Below are positions 46,248-59,000 of a DNA stretch of 64,000 bases, piece by piece; the stretch's first letter is position 1; the number at the start of each line of letters is the position of its first letter. The DNA comes from Apostichopus japonicus (taxonomy: Eukaryota > Echinodermata > Holothuroidea > Aspidochirotida > Stichopodidae). Location: assembly GCF_037975245.1 (NCBI RefSeq), contig NC_092565.1, positions 7,618,999 to 7,682,998 on the forward strand, read 5' to 3'. The notes under the pieces are model-generated. The model had not been told where the DNA came from. It saw only the letters and a program-made list of their open reading frames with translations, and searched no databases. A program made the position numbers and the translations under genes.

Positions 46248-46897
46248 TATCCAGTCAAAACATCCCCGCTTTTTTAAGACCAAAACGTCCCCGCTTTTTA
46301 CCAAAACGTCCCCGCAAACCAAACATCCCCGTCAGTCAAAACGTCCCCACTTTTATAATCAGTTGGAATGCAAGTGTGGATGTTTTTAGTTCAAATCAAA
46401 GAGTAAGCTAGGATAAGAATAGTTAAGGACTAGGAGTGGGAAGTGCCGGTTATGAGGGCGGAAAAATTTTTGAGTATAATTTCCTAAGGTAAGATAATAT
46501 AACTAGAAAAGAGAATGCAAGAGGGCTGTAGGGTAATAGGATTTTTTAAACCCAAGTTTGTTTCTGAATGAATATATACGATATTGAGGGAAGGGAATTA
46601 AAAAGGATTTTTGTTTTGTTTACGTACAGTACAACAAGTTACTTTTGGAATATGCGAGACGGGCTGGATGGAAGTGATATATATTCTGATATATGTGATG
46701 AAAGTGATATATATTTTAAATTATAACTTAAAATTAATATATATTCACAAGTGTGAATGAATGTGATAGACGGGGACGTTTTGACTTACGGGACGTTTTG
46801 ACCAACGGGGACGTTTTGACCAACAGGGACGTTTTGACCAAAAGCGGGGACGTTTTGGTACAGGGAGGTATTGGTAAAGGGACGTTTTGACTGGTAA
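46248..46897. mobile_element. Transposon-like element with inverted arrays of tandem repeats at its ends
   Basis: The left end has four to five copies of a CAAAACGTCCCCGCTTTT-type unit (46254-46353). The right end has about six copies of the complement, GGGGACGTTTTGACC (46769-46892). Outermost ends are CCAGTCAAAAC and GTTTTGACTGG. The 12-mer gccaacctatgg is present on both sides (46236-46247 and 46898-46909). The interior of about 420 bases has no convincing frame. Long terminal repeats and a long duplication recall MULE-type elements, but the assignment is open. Confidence 0.75.
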
Positions 46898-47128
46898 GCC
46901 AACCTATGGCCTACTAAACTAGCCCTCAAAGATGAGGGTGAGTGGGATAAGGGTGTGTTTAAGAACTCATAAAAAATATATAGAAGTTTCATTGGGTCTA
47001 TTTGCAATCACTTTAAATTTAATTTCTGTTTTGTATGCAGCAAACTCTGTGACCTCCTATTCAGTGTAAACCTTAGACCTTGCAATTGCTTGGATTTGTG
47101 GAATTGATTTATCAGCTAACATGTGGCC

Positions 47129-48404
47129 ATGACAGATTCAACCAACTTGGATGCTCTCAAAGAGGAAAGAAGAAATGTGAAAGCCTTATTAGAAGAAAGG
47201 GAAAATATGTTGAGACAATTGAATCTTGCAAAATCGTTTAAAGAAAAGGTAAAAGCAATTAAAAGTGTTGAGGAAGTATTGGGTTACATTTATACCAATG
47301 CTGATTTCTCTCGAGAATTATGGACATTTACATGTGCTTAAATTGTGTGGTATGCGTTGTTTTGAATCTTAGATTATAATGTCAGTACTTGGTTTTTTTA
47401 AAAGGCAGCCTGAATAGCACTTTTTTCCAACATATTACAACTGTTCTGAAAGGTAAGACAAAAGTACTATATAAATAAATTGGCTGTCCCTAGTAGGCTT
47501 GAACAATCTCAAAGAGTCTCCCCCCCCCCCTCCCCACAAAGAACAGATTACAAATCAGCTGCACTGGGTTTTGAATGTGTTTCAACACATGACTTCTGTT
47601 TCATGGTGTATATTTATAAAGACATTACCCTTGATAAATGCACAGGGTAACTGATTGCAGAATCTAATATGTGGAAGTGAAACTGAGCAACTGTATAGGC
47701 TGTATTGTTGAAACATATACAAACCTTGTCACCATTCATGATTAATTATGTCCATATTTTGTTTCACCTTTCACAAAGTGCTAGGGACAGTAGCCAACGG
47801 AGGCCATTCCATTTAAAACTCAACCACTTTCTTGACTGTTCAGGTGAAATTACAAAAGTGACAGAGTTGAAATAATGCCTACAGTAGCATTTCACAATAT
47901 TAGCTGCTTGCTACAAATGCACAAAATATGTATTGCTAATATCAAGGTGATAATTCCATGTATAAACTACTGTAATGTATTTGACATTCATGTTCTTGAT
48001 GTGTTCTGGCAATCAAATGCAAGTGTTTCTTAAACACAATTTTGTTGTACCGTCAAGTTGCAAAATCTACTTGAATTGTCCTTAAATAGCCAGGAGTTTG
48101 AGGCGTGCATAATGTATTATTCTTCAAATGGAATTTGGTGTTGATGAGCAAAAATGGCTGCCATTTGATATTATGGTATTAAGCATTCCGGGACCGACTT
48201 TCTTATTTTGTCCTCCGTTCTTAGAATGACCTCCAGGAGCTGGATGTGCTCTCAAGCAAGTGGCGAGAAGCTTGTCAACAGGCCATTCTACAGCTTCACT
48301 CCATGCAACCAGAACCTAAACCATCTTTGTCAGCAATGATCAATTACTGGAATATTGATCATAAAATGATTGGATACAATGAAGAGGAAGAATCGTTTGA
48401 ATGA
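47129..48404 (+). CDS. SFR1: SFR1 (SWI5-dependent recombination repair protein 1) homologue, short form
   Basis: Two coding exons: 47129-47248 and 48225-48404 (99 residues). The exon appears to begin after the cag acceptor at 47040. An in-frame TAA at 47117-47119 makes ATG 47129 the first start. The first exon is a coiled coil (EERRNVKALLEEREN.LRQLNLAK). The second gives KNDLQELDVLSSKW and ends NYWNIDHKMIGYNEEEESFE. This is the conserved C-terminal half of SFR1/Mei5, whose human form has K-NDLSQLQLL--KW and an acidic end after a GLDDKLLHYN segment. With SWI5 it stimulates RAD51 or DMC1 strand exchange. The long disordered N-terminus of vertebrate SFR1 is absent. Probable promoter 42755-43018. 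Confidence 0.8.
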
Positions 48405-50615
48405 ATAATTGTCACAGCAACTCTTATCTTGGAGGATATGTCACGGTTGACTGGTGGTTGGGTGTGAACTTCTTTAATGTTAAACAGATTGAACACTTTT
48501 TTTATTATTATCTGGTACTATGTTATGATAGTTATCATACATAGCTCTAGGCCATACAGGTCTGAGAGATTGTGATGGGTGTACTCCAGTGTCTGTAATC
48601 TCTCATTCATAATTAAACCTGATTTTCTTCATCAGTCATACCAATGGGTGCCATAACATTTATACTATGTACAGAGTATGTCGTGTCAGTTGTCTGAGTA
48701 CAATACTCCAAAACTAAAAGAATTGCGCAAAAAAAAACTTTGTTGGAAGATATATATAACATGCTTTGTCAACGTTTGTTGCAACTACGTGTCAGTGTTT
48801 CAATTCCAATGGTTGTCTCCAGCCATAATTTGGCACCAGATTTTCTTTCTCTGTTTTTTCTTTTACTCATCCAAAAACTTGTAATTCTGCCGGTGATGAA
48901 TGATATTTGTTTTAATACTTAAAATGAAAAAAAGGGGGGGGGTTTTTCCAAATATTTTTGAGAATGTTTAACTAATGTCTGCCGGTTTAACTTACCATTG
49001 GTATCAAACTTAGTAAATTCAAATGCATTATTAGGTCAATACTTACAGTGACTTCATTTGTCTTCCAACTCGCCAACATGGATGGTTATACATTTGAAAG
49101 TTTACAGAAAGACAGCACTCTTCTCAGGAGGCAAAAATATACTTTTAAAGAACATTACTTCTAGTGTTACATCTGCAGTCTTTTCTGAGTGGTCTCTTTT
49201 TTGTGGCTGTTGTTTCAGAGGCCAAAGCAGGATATCAAAAAGGAACCGGTGACCCATGGCTTATTGAATCCTGGAAGCCGACACTCATGTAGAGGAAGGA
49301 AGAGTTGGGGGGGGGGGTGGAGGAGACTGAGGATTAAGTGTTAGTTGAAAATGTCATCTCAATACATCCTCCCTCTAACTCTAGATATGGTTGATTGAAT
49401 GGAACCTAGCCTAACTAGCTAAATCATTGGTTCTTCCTTAAAGGGAATCACAGTTGATGGTCTGTGACAAACATAACAGCAAATATTCTTCAAAAGCTTT
49501 ACTTTCCTATTTCAAATCTTGTTGGTGATTTATCATTGAGCCCTGAACACTGCACATTATGAAATGATTGAGCTCTTCACCAAAAGAGGCAGAAAATTTC
49601 CACCATTTTTCATTCAGCAATCAACTCCAGCCACTGAAATATCCCTTTAAGGAAGAAAAGCCACTACTGGGTTCCTTGTTTACAGTGAATGAGTGCCTGA
49701 AACATCAACAGTTACACATAAAGTTAGATTTGGACTTTCACAAGCCTTGTACTGCATTGCAGAAACTGCACTTAACTTTGCTAGCAATTTACATCGATTG
49801 GCATGCAGGAGGAACATATCTTACTGTATGTCTTGTAGAAATGCCTAAGTTGCATTATGTATTATTCACCATGGCGCTTCAACTGCTACCATACACGGTA
49901 ACCATACAAGGAGAGAGACATTGCATGAGGAAAGGTTGAGAACTAGAGTTATGTTTGGATGAGGTACTGCTCAGATAAAGGGACATAAGATAACAATACA
50001 AAATGCAGCTTTAAAGCTGACAGTTGCTTTCAACTGTACTGCAGTGATGGATGGGGGTGAAGGGGGGGGGGGGGGGCTGTGGAAGTGTTCTTTAGTTTCA
50101 GGATGAAGTAAGGATGAAGTAAGGTAAACCAAAATGAGGAAATAACTGCTTACATTGCTTATCTTTTTATTCCACATCAGTTAACAATATCACTCTTATG
50201 TACTCATCACAGCATTCTGTGTCGTAACAAGGGAACATTTAGTGATAAGTCTTACTTCATGCAACATGGGTATGCTCCCAAACTCTCTCTCTCTGCTTAG
50301 TAATTCCAATATTTTTTATAAACAGTATTCATTAGTACCTTCACATTTCTATGTAAATACTCCACTATTCGTCGTTTCATACATCTGTAGCTACAACAAA
50401 ACCCATGTTAATCACTAAGTTGAGTCCCTCGTAAAAAGATCATCAGATTTTTCTCTCTTACTCAATTCACATAAAAAAGGCATAAAAAGATAAGCAAGCA
50501 TAAGTTTTTCTACATTTTCTTTAAGGATTGCAAAAAGTTCCAATCTTTAAGATATTATAGACCCAAATAAACTGGGTAATTAATTTGAACATCTCTCTAA
50601 GGGTGCTGGCTGTCA
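48405..50615. other. Intergenic between SFR1 and ATP5MK
   Basis: Convergent gene ends. Apart from one possible exon at 49219-49292, no gene is seen. G-runs occur at 49305 and 50056. Confidence 0.5.
49219..49292 (+). other. Possible terminal exon of an unrecognised gene
   Basis: A good acceptor (ctgttgtttcag, ending 49218) is followed by 24 codons reading AKAGYQKGTGDPWLIESWK.. and a TAG. The composition looks protein-like rather than random. No upstream exon, start or family is identified. It could be an alternative last exon of the SFR1 transcript unit or of a small separate protein. Confidence 0.25.
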
Positions 50616-51760
50616 TCATTTGGCTGCTATAGCTGCTTGCCTGTTCTTGTTCATCCGTCTCCTAACGAACCAGACTAGGAAGAATGTTGTTGCATACGTG
50701 GCCACCACACACTGAAATAAGGATTCAAAACAATAAAGAGAATCAATCTAGGTTACATTAATGCAGTACAGTGTCTAAAGAAGCCAACAGTGTCTAAAGA
50801 AGCTGGTGGGGTTTGCAAGGTTATGTCTTCCCTGCTCACCCCAAAAAAGCCAATTGCTTTTCAAAGTTAATTATTTAATTAATAGTTAATTAAAAGTTAA
50901 TAATTTATTGAGACCTTCAGCCCATCAATTTCAGATGTATAAAACAAGTAACCAACTTGGATGAATAACATTACAGCTGATGTTACCACTGTCATAACCA
51001 GGTAAAGCTAATATGCATTACCAGCTTAGTGCACCTTTCTGGGCTGGGAGAGAAGCTTTCGAACAACCAACGAACAAAGCTAAAGTGAGCTTGGTGCAGC
51101 AGGTCTGTATTCGATTTCAATATGTTCCCTCCTTAATACGATAAAGCGTGTGTGATTAAATCATTTTAATGATTTTTAACTGATTACAAGACAAAGGTTA
51201 ACTCTGCTAATAGGCTGCACACTTTTGAGTAACAATTTGCCTGATTACAGAGAGACCTTAGCAAGTGCACTATGTCAACTTTAACATTTAATCAATGTTT
51301 ATATAACCGTTTCCCTCGCCTTAAGAATGATGATTTGTCTTCACAGCTGAGAAATTTTACATGTGTCACAAATAATCCTGTCTCCTGAAGGTCTTCTCAA
51401 GAGGCTGGCCTATTTTCCTGACCCCAATCCAAACAACATGGGAAACCAAAAAATAAATGATCTGTTTGCCTATATCCCAAATATACTTGATATGTATGTG
51501 CAGAGAAGGTACTTATGTTGCAGAGTGGAAATCAATTGAGAGAGCTCTGTAATGGTTTGCAATGAACTTGAATATTTCTTTATTTGCTGTTACATAGAGT
51601 TTTAGAGCACTTTTGTGGATTTTACGCTTTACAAAATAAATTATTTATAATTATTATTATTACTTACATTTCTCTTTCCAAACGTTGTGTCTGCATTGAA
51701 ATACTTCTTAAACCCAGCGTAATGAGCAAACTGTGATTCATCTACATGTCCGCCAGCCAT
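50616..51760 (-). CDS. ATP5MK: ATP synthase membrane subunit K (DAPIT/USMG5)
   Basis: Two coding exons: 51760-51668 (31 codons, donor gtaagta) and 50711-50616 (31 codons plus TGA). The 62-residue product starts MAGGHVDESQFAHYAGFKKY, continues FNADTTFGKRN, and after the intron CVVATYATTFFLVWFV, then a basic tail. The human protein (58 residues) has the same plan: a GIKKYFNS-T--G--N segment, CVLATY and one membrane helix. It sits in the inner mitochondrial membrane and supports ATP synthase dimers. A 5' UTR acceptor (ctccacag) at 51783-51781 places 20 untranslated bases in the first coding exon. An upstream UTR exon probably ends at 52944. Confidence 0.95.
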
Positions 51761-52943
51761 TATGATTCAAGACTGTGTTCCTGTGGAGGAGATGTGAAAG
51801 CAAATAATTTATACATCTATTGTATACATCGTTAACATGAACTGAAATTTACAACAAATTAGTAGCTTGTGGTCACAACACTACTTTTGTTTATTTGCAT
51901 TAGCAGGTATAGTTTTTAACAAACTTTTATAGCCTTTATAGAAAATACCTTAAGTGAATTGGTTAGTTCCATTTTCAAAGGGTGTCAGATTCCTTCCAGT
52001 ATTGGCAAAAGGCTACATCATTCCTAAGGTTTAAATTTTCATTTCCCCTTATTAAATCTAACATATTTTCTTTGCACTCTTTCCTAGTGTGTTGGTTACA
52101 TAAGTGCTTCTTCACAAAAGAAGCACAAACTTGCCTCCATGCAGGGATGGTGACAGTTTTTTTCAACATATCTTTGCTACTGTAGACCTATAATGGTCAT
52201 GGAAACAAGGTTACACTCAATGTCACTCTAACTTCAAGTTCCCCTTCAAACTTTTCATAATGACCACAAACAAACTATGGACTGTTTTAATCATGTCAGT
52301 CATAGAGCTTTACGCTATCACATCATTAAAGATAGGTATCAAATACCTACAGCATAGGCTAGTTTGAAATCCATTATTAAATTTATGTTTTTTTGAGGAA
52401 AAAACCTGAGAATGTGCTGTCATTAAGCCTTTAAATTAGACTTCAATTGAATAAAAGAGCAAAAGAAATGTCGGTTAAGTCCCATTCACATTCCAGTGCC
52501 ACCAGGTGACGGATGGAACTTGATCCAACATCACCTACTCATGATTATATGTGATTATACGATACTGAGACGACTGAATCCGTAACGTTAACCTCGGTTC
52601 GTAGATATTCGTTGTCTTCATGAGAAAAGGTACTACACTTACTACTTAGTGCCACAACTCAACACAACAATCTAAATGGACCTAGCCTCACAGTTAGCGT
52701 ATCAAATAATACGTTAGGCGATTATAGCCTAGGACCGGGTGTATGCTCAAAGCATAGGCCTAACGTTAAGCGGCAAGTACTTATAGGCCTAGTTACAGAA
52801 TGAGAGCAATGTTTTAGGTTCACGATATAACGCCAGGATCATGAGTTACCATAAACCACCCGATGATAATCGTATACTGACAGTACATGCAGTTGTTTCG
52901 CCTTGTTTTCGCTAGAGAAAGTGAGTATTGCAACAAAGTTTAC

Positions 52944-53010
52944 CTTGATACCGTGTCGAAAATGTGTTCTGTTCGAGACCAAAAGACGGTATGATACAGG
53001 GGGCGCTATA
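52944..53010 (-). promoter_or_regulatory. Probable 5' UTR exon and promoter region of ATP5MK
   Basis: On the minus strand a segment ending ..cggtatcaag is followed by gtaaac, a plausible donor at 52943. It would join the acceptor before 51780. The right limit is a guess. Confidence 0.35.
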
Positions 53011-56000
53011 AAGGAATGTTTGCTACTATTTGGTCAAGGGACGTATCTGGTAAAATTGGCTATTCACCAAGTAGCCTGCCTAATAAGGACGACGGGAGTT
53101 ATTTTGACAATGTAACCAGAAAAACAACTGGTTAAGTAATTAAATGTCACATTGCACATTATATGAGAACATTTCTTGAAACTCCCCACAGTTTTTAATA
53201 AGGTGGATCTACATACAAAATTTGCGGTTCATCCAAGGTTTACTTTTTTGTTTACACGGTTTTCAGACATTGACCTTCTTCTTTCAATGGTGACTCTTTG
53301 TCACTAAATATTCCTCTTGAATATGGTAATCATTGTAGTTTCTTTTAATCATCAGTGGGACCTTAAAAGTAGTCAGTATAGGCCCCAAATTATAGCACGC
53401 TATAAATGCTAAAAGTTTTCAAAAAGTACTATCCTGGGGGTCTTTTCTCTCCAAATTGTTCTCAGACATTTTTAAGAAACACACAAGATGACTGAATGTC
53501 CCAGTGAGGAAAATTTCCTCGAAGGTAATAATAAAAACAATTTAAGAATTTTGACCAAAGGTGACCATATTTGAATATCTAGCATTTAGGAGGCCAATAC
53601 AGCATACCTTTAATGACCCCAAAGTGTCAGTTTAATCCTGCTTCTCATTGACTAACTTTTGTATCTTGTAGGATTTGCACAACTGAATATATATATTATT
53701 GCTATGAGAGTGGTGGCAGTGTGCTCATTTGGGTTAACTCCGCAAATCGGGGTGAAATTTGTTATTTCTTTATTCCGTTGTCAGTCTTGATAGAGTAGCC
53801 CCCCCCCCCCCCCCCCATGACAAGGATCTGCCAGTATCCAACTCACCAATACCATTCGTAAAAAGAACGCGTAAATTTTGGGGTTAGTTTTCAATTCCCC
53901 CATTAATTAAACTATCTGTATGGAACAGTTTGATAGTTTTGTATGATTTTAAGTCATGTGACCATACGTCCCGAGATTTCCTGGGACAGCCTACAGATGT
54001 TATGGACTGTCTCCAGATTAAAAGCGTCCCCAGATTTAATGTACTGTCACTGATCATCCCAGATTTGTAAAACGGCCCAGAATAATGTCAATTTGAAAAA
54101 TAAAAATATGTCTGTTTCTAGGGAAAGTATTACAGAAACATGGGCATATGACCATAATTCTCCAAACAGCACCATGTGTAACATTGGTACATCAAAATCC
54201 CACCCATCCCTTAACCCATGAACTAGTGTAGAAACTACCCTTTCATGTAATCAATTAGGGTTAACATCAATATCATGTCCCCAGAATATCTGAAGGAAGA
54301 AATTATTACTTTAATTCAAGACAAAAGAAAAGCAAAAAAAAAAGAAGAATTGTTATGGATTTGTTGGATAGCATCTCAACATTAATTTTTATTATTCTGA
54401 TAGAGTTAAGGACCTTAGCATATGTGACTATCACAGGAAACCATAATGACAATAATCATACTGGTTCCCTCCTGATGCAAAACCAGAGCAAGACTTATAT
54501 GATAAAATTTATCATCTTAAACTAGTCAATCCATCTAATCCATCTAATCAAACCTTACATTATATTTTACATATTAAATGTGAAAAGTAAGATTACAACA
54601 TTTTGGGTAACACTTAAGACATGAATTATTAAGGACAAGTGTAATGTGAGAAAGGATTTAAGACAGCAAATAATACTCCAGCATCACCTTCTTCATACCA
54701 ATAGATATTCTCTTGTACTTATATATAAGGAATTAATAAGTGAAATGATGACTATCAAGTTTGATAAATGCTCTCCCACCCCAAACCCCCCTCTTCACTC
54801 CACCCCCAAAATAGAACAAGAAGAAGTTAAAACAGAGAAACAAAATGTTTTTCTTGTTATTATTTTCCTCGATTCCATTCACCAGAGGCAATCAAAAAAT
54901 GATAAGCTGTGTAAAATATCAATTTTGGTAAATGAAGTACTTTCCATATTGGGAGCCAATAAATTGGTGTCTTCTGTAGCTAAAAATGTTTTATTTATCT
55001 CAATATCCATCAGAGATACCATTGAATAAATTTTTGAATTTATATAATAACTAGAATCAATACAAAGGAAAATAATCCCAAAACAGTATCACATTTATAT
55101 GTAATATAATATTTCATATCTTTAACACAAAAAAGGCTGTTTTATCCTAAATTTACGCTTTAATAGTATTACAAGCCATTCTCAGGTCACAGAAAAATAG
55201 TGAGTGAAACTCTGAGCTCTAGATTAAGAATTCTCCATATTAGAACAAATTCTAGTCCAATGCTTTCAAAGGCCAACCCTAAAAAACCCTTAATCATGTT
55301 TCAACAAGAGAAATAGCATCACATTTTCCCGTTTTTCAAGAGAATAAATTCTCTTTGATAGACTGGCGACCATTCGTTACTATAAAGTTGTAAACACGTC
55401 CAACGCTGGAACTGATACTGTTGTATTCCTAACATTTCTACGAGGAAGAAATGTAGATTATAAATCCTTGCACTTTAGGATAACACAAAGCACTTTTGGA
55501 TAACACAAAGCCTCTATAACTCTGTCAGCGGTCTTGAAAAAATCTGTAAAATATCCTGAAGACTTAATTCTAACCATTAGGTTGTGTATATGTTTATTAC
55601 ATCTAACTTAACAAAGATTAAGATGAAGGGAAAAAATGTCATACGTCCGTTCCTCGCTAGCATTCAATATGAATAGGTCAAAAACGGTCACAACACTGAA
55701 CAACAAACCTTAAGCAATAGTTTGACAGGTTTTGGGAAATTCTTTCGACTATTCATAGTGTGAGAGATCCTTTCGTTATCCAGTAGTCTGGTGGCTTGGG
55801 ATAATTATTTCCACTATTAGTTGTTTGAGAGAACCTTTTGTTATCCAGGACTTTATAGTGACAGAAGTTCATTTACTATTGCTGTACTTTTGTTTACATC
55901 ATCGTCCCTCGAGGCAGACCAGAAGCTTTCAAAGTTACAATATAACACCTCAGCGGTTAACTCGGAGCGTCCACTAGAGGGTAAGGGTTCTCTCTCTGTG

Positions 56001-56054
56001 GTATTCTTTCTTCACCTCATCAGCTGTAAACTTTCTTCAAACCCTAATCATAGA
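53011..56054. other. Intergenic between PDCD11 and ATP5MK; no gene seen
   Basis: AT-rich DNA with a C-run at 53799-53816. An open frame at 54646-55029 has low-complexity composition and no splice or family support. Confidence 0.5.
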
Positions 56055-59000
56055 TCAAGTTTCGTTAAAATCCATCCCTGATTTAGATTCTACGTATTCG
56101 ATGGCCTTCTGCTTCACAGCGTCTACTTCCGCGTCCGTCCCGTGTTTCTTCTCAAATTCCAGAAAACGGTTGAAGAAGAATTTGATCTTCTTTGGCGAAA
56201 GATTGAGTGTGATGACCCGTTCAAACAAATGTCTGCAGATAGGAAAGGAGAAAGCAAAATAAACATGAAGGCAGCGTTTTACAGTTTGAGTGAGAATTTA
56301 CTGCAAGCCAGTGACTCTACACTGGAAGATGGCAGCCACAGTACGGGATATTCTATATGGGGCCTGTTGATTATTTCAAATAACTGCTGTACGTTCTCTT
56401 GACGAGAAACGCATTCTGATAACAACATGTGTACATTAAATGGTGTTTAACACTTTCTTCATCTTTGCCACTGTTCATCCAATAATGGTATCCATAATGC
56501 ATCTTTAATACTGTTCAATTTAAATACAATGTTTGTTCATCTAGTGGTGGTAACTACATCTTGTGTTCATCTAGTAGCAGTAACCACATAGTGGTAGTAA
56601 GTACAAAGTTTGATCATTCAATTACAAGAACCAAGCAGTGTTATCATTCAGGATCATTGTCAGTTATCATGTTCAACATTCATCCAGTAACAGTATCCAC
56701 GGTGTATGTTCATTCTGGTGATGGCAACAGCTAGGTGCATTCATCCAGTGATGGTTGATACATAATATAGCATGTTCTACATTCATCCAATATTAAACAG
56801 CATCCACAATGTATGTTCATCGTATGACATTATTGTCACTCATTGGCAACAACCACGCCTATTTATCAATAGTATTAACCTCAATTGCACATTCATCCAG
56901 TAACTGCACCCCCCATGTACCCTTCCTACAATTATGATATCCCTGGTGACCCCCCCCCACAGTGTGACCTGTAATAGTACCCCCTACAGGTGAGTGCTTA
57001 CCTGACATTTTTCATGTCCCCTGTTTTGATGACCATGTCCAGGTAGATGGACCAGATATCTGTCCTCTTTGGATAATTACTCAGGACATTCTCAAACATA
57101 GTCTGCCCTTGCTCTGGTTCTCCAACTTTATACTCCAGCTGAGCAAACTTTGAAATCACATCTATGTCTGTAAATACATTAAAAAAAACATGTCATTGTA
57201 ACAATAGGAATATAAGAGTGTGTGTGTGGGGGGGGTAGGGGGGGAGAGAGAGACGGACCAACATGGTTCATAAATGAAAATGAGAAATTTTAATAGTGAT
57301 TTATCAATATCAGATTTAAAATGTAACTTTTTCTGGGGATAATGTTGAATGTGTAGCTCAAAAACCAGCTATATATTTTTTTTTAATAGATTATAATAAA
57401 TGCAAATATGTGTAATACTCCCAACAAGAAATTACTGCAAAATGTTCAAAGCACAAAGGCTTTACAGAACAGGCAACTCATCAAACAACAGGTGTTATTA
57501 TCAATCAAACACTTTCCTGAAGTTTGGACCATTTTTCCTATACACTCAGTGAAAAAAAGACATTCATAAACTGTTGACTGGTCACAACATTTTATAATCC
57601 AGAGCCAATTTACGTGCTACTGAGCAGAGTCGATTGTACAAGTTACATCTCTTCAAACTAAAAGTAACTTACGATCCTTCTTGGCTAAACTCTTGAAGCT
57701 CCTCTGTAAGAGGTTCTTGGCAGAGTCCTGTTTCCCATGATGCATCAGGAACGTGCCGTACTGCACCCAGACGCTTTTCTCTAGTCTGAAGCGTTTCAGC
57801 ATGGTGTTATACACGGCATCTGCAGACTAAATGAAAAACAGGAGCAATGTTAGTGCTGACTAGAGTGACGTATCAATCAATTAATCAATCAGAAAACATC
57901 TATATAGCGCCAAGATCAACAATAGTTTATCCAAAGGCGCTAAAAGACAGTTTCATGAAATAATATTGCAATACACTTGTTCAAACAAACAACGTTTTAG
58001 CGGTTTAAACCCGACGGCTAATTTTATTTCCATCTCAGCTTACCTCAATCTTTCCTGATCTCGTGTAAATATTTATGAGATGCTCAAAGACACGGTAAGG
58101 TTCACAGTTAGAGAGCGCCCTCTCAAACACCTTCAGTAACATATCCTCTGAGCCGTTGGTGTTTTCCAGGTTCATCAGGGCCACCCAAACATTCAACTTT
58201 TCTTGTTCTTCCCTGAAAGAGAGAAAGAAACAAAATAATGAAGAGTCTTGGCTGAATATTTCAACAAAGATGTCATGCTTTGCTACTATGATTTATATGT
58301 TAAGGTTAGGAAATTTCTGGGTATCCAAAAAAAGCATTTAATTGAATTATAATGCTTTATCCACACTGTTTGATTATCTAATTCAGGTCTTGCTTACATC
58401 ATAACATTGCTCCTCTATGGGTGCCTTGCAGAAGTCCAGTAACATGCAAATTACAAAATGCTTCTTTTAATTAAATCATAAATTGTGAATTTCTCCTGTA
58501 ACTCGTAGACTATCTCTATGATCGTGGACTGTCAGAGTCGTTACCTGAAATTAATCATCTTGAGTGCTTTCTCAGCAACTGCCCTTGCCTTCTCCACGTC
58601 TCCTGCGTCTAGATGGAAGGCCATGTACCTGATCCAGACAATGGAGCTGTTCGGCGAGGTCGTTACCATCCTATCGAAATCATCGATGGTCTCTGGGGCT
58701 CGGTCAGTGTCCATCAATGCATGTTCCGTCTGTCGAGGAAATTCATCAACGATATCAACAATTAATTGACAATATTTTTACCAAACTGGAATATTGACTG
58801 GGATTTAAATATGTTTTGAGACACAAAAATACTGAAGATGATTCATTCATATTTATATTCTAATACATATGTGATATTTCGTTTGTCATTGTCCTAATTG
58901 GCTATCCAAACATTATATTGCAGATCAATAGTTTTACGTCGGAATCAGAACGAGATTGAAGAGGCTGACTACCTTAAACAGGAAATCTTCTTCAGCTTTA

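Noticed and set aside
46248-46897. CRISPR-like repeat array
   Set aside because: Repeats are inverted between the two halves, lack regular unique spacers, and the DNA is eukaryotic.
51975-52169. 64-codon minus-strand frame with a basic, Cys-containing composition
   Set aside because: No family recognised, no splice context, and it lies in the ATP5MK 5' UTR intron.
54646-55029. 127-codon plus-strand frame
   Set aside because: Low-complexity composition in AT-rich DNA, no start context, splice sites or family match.
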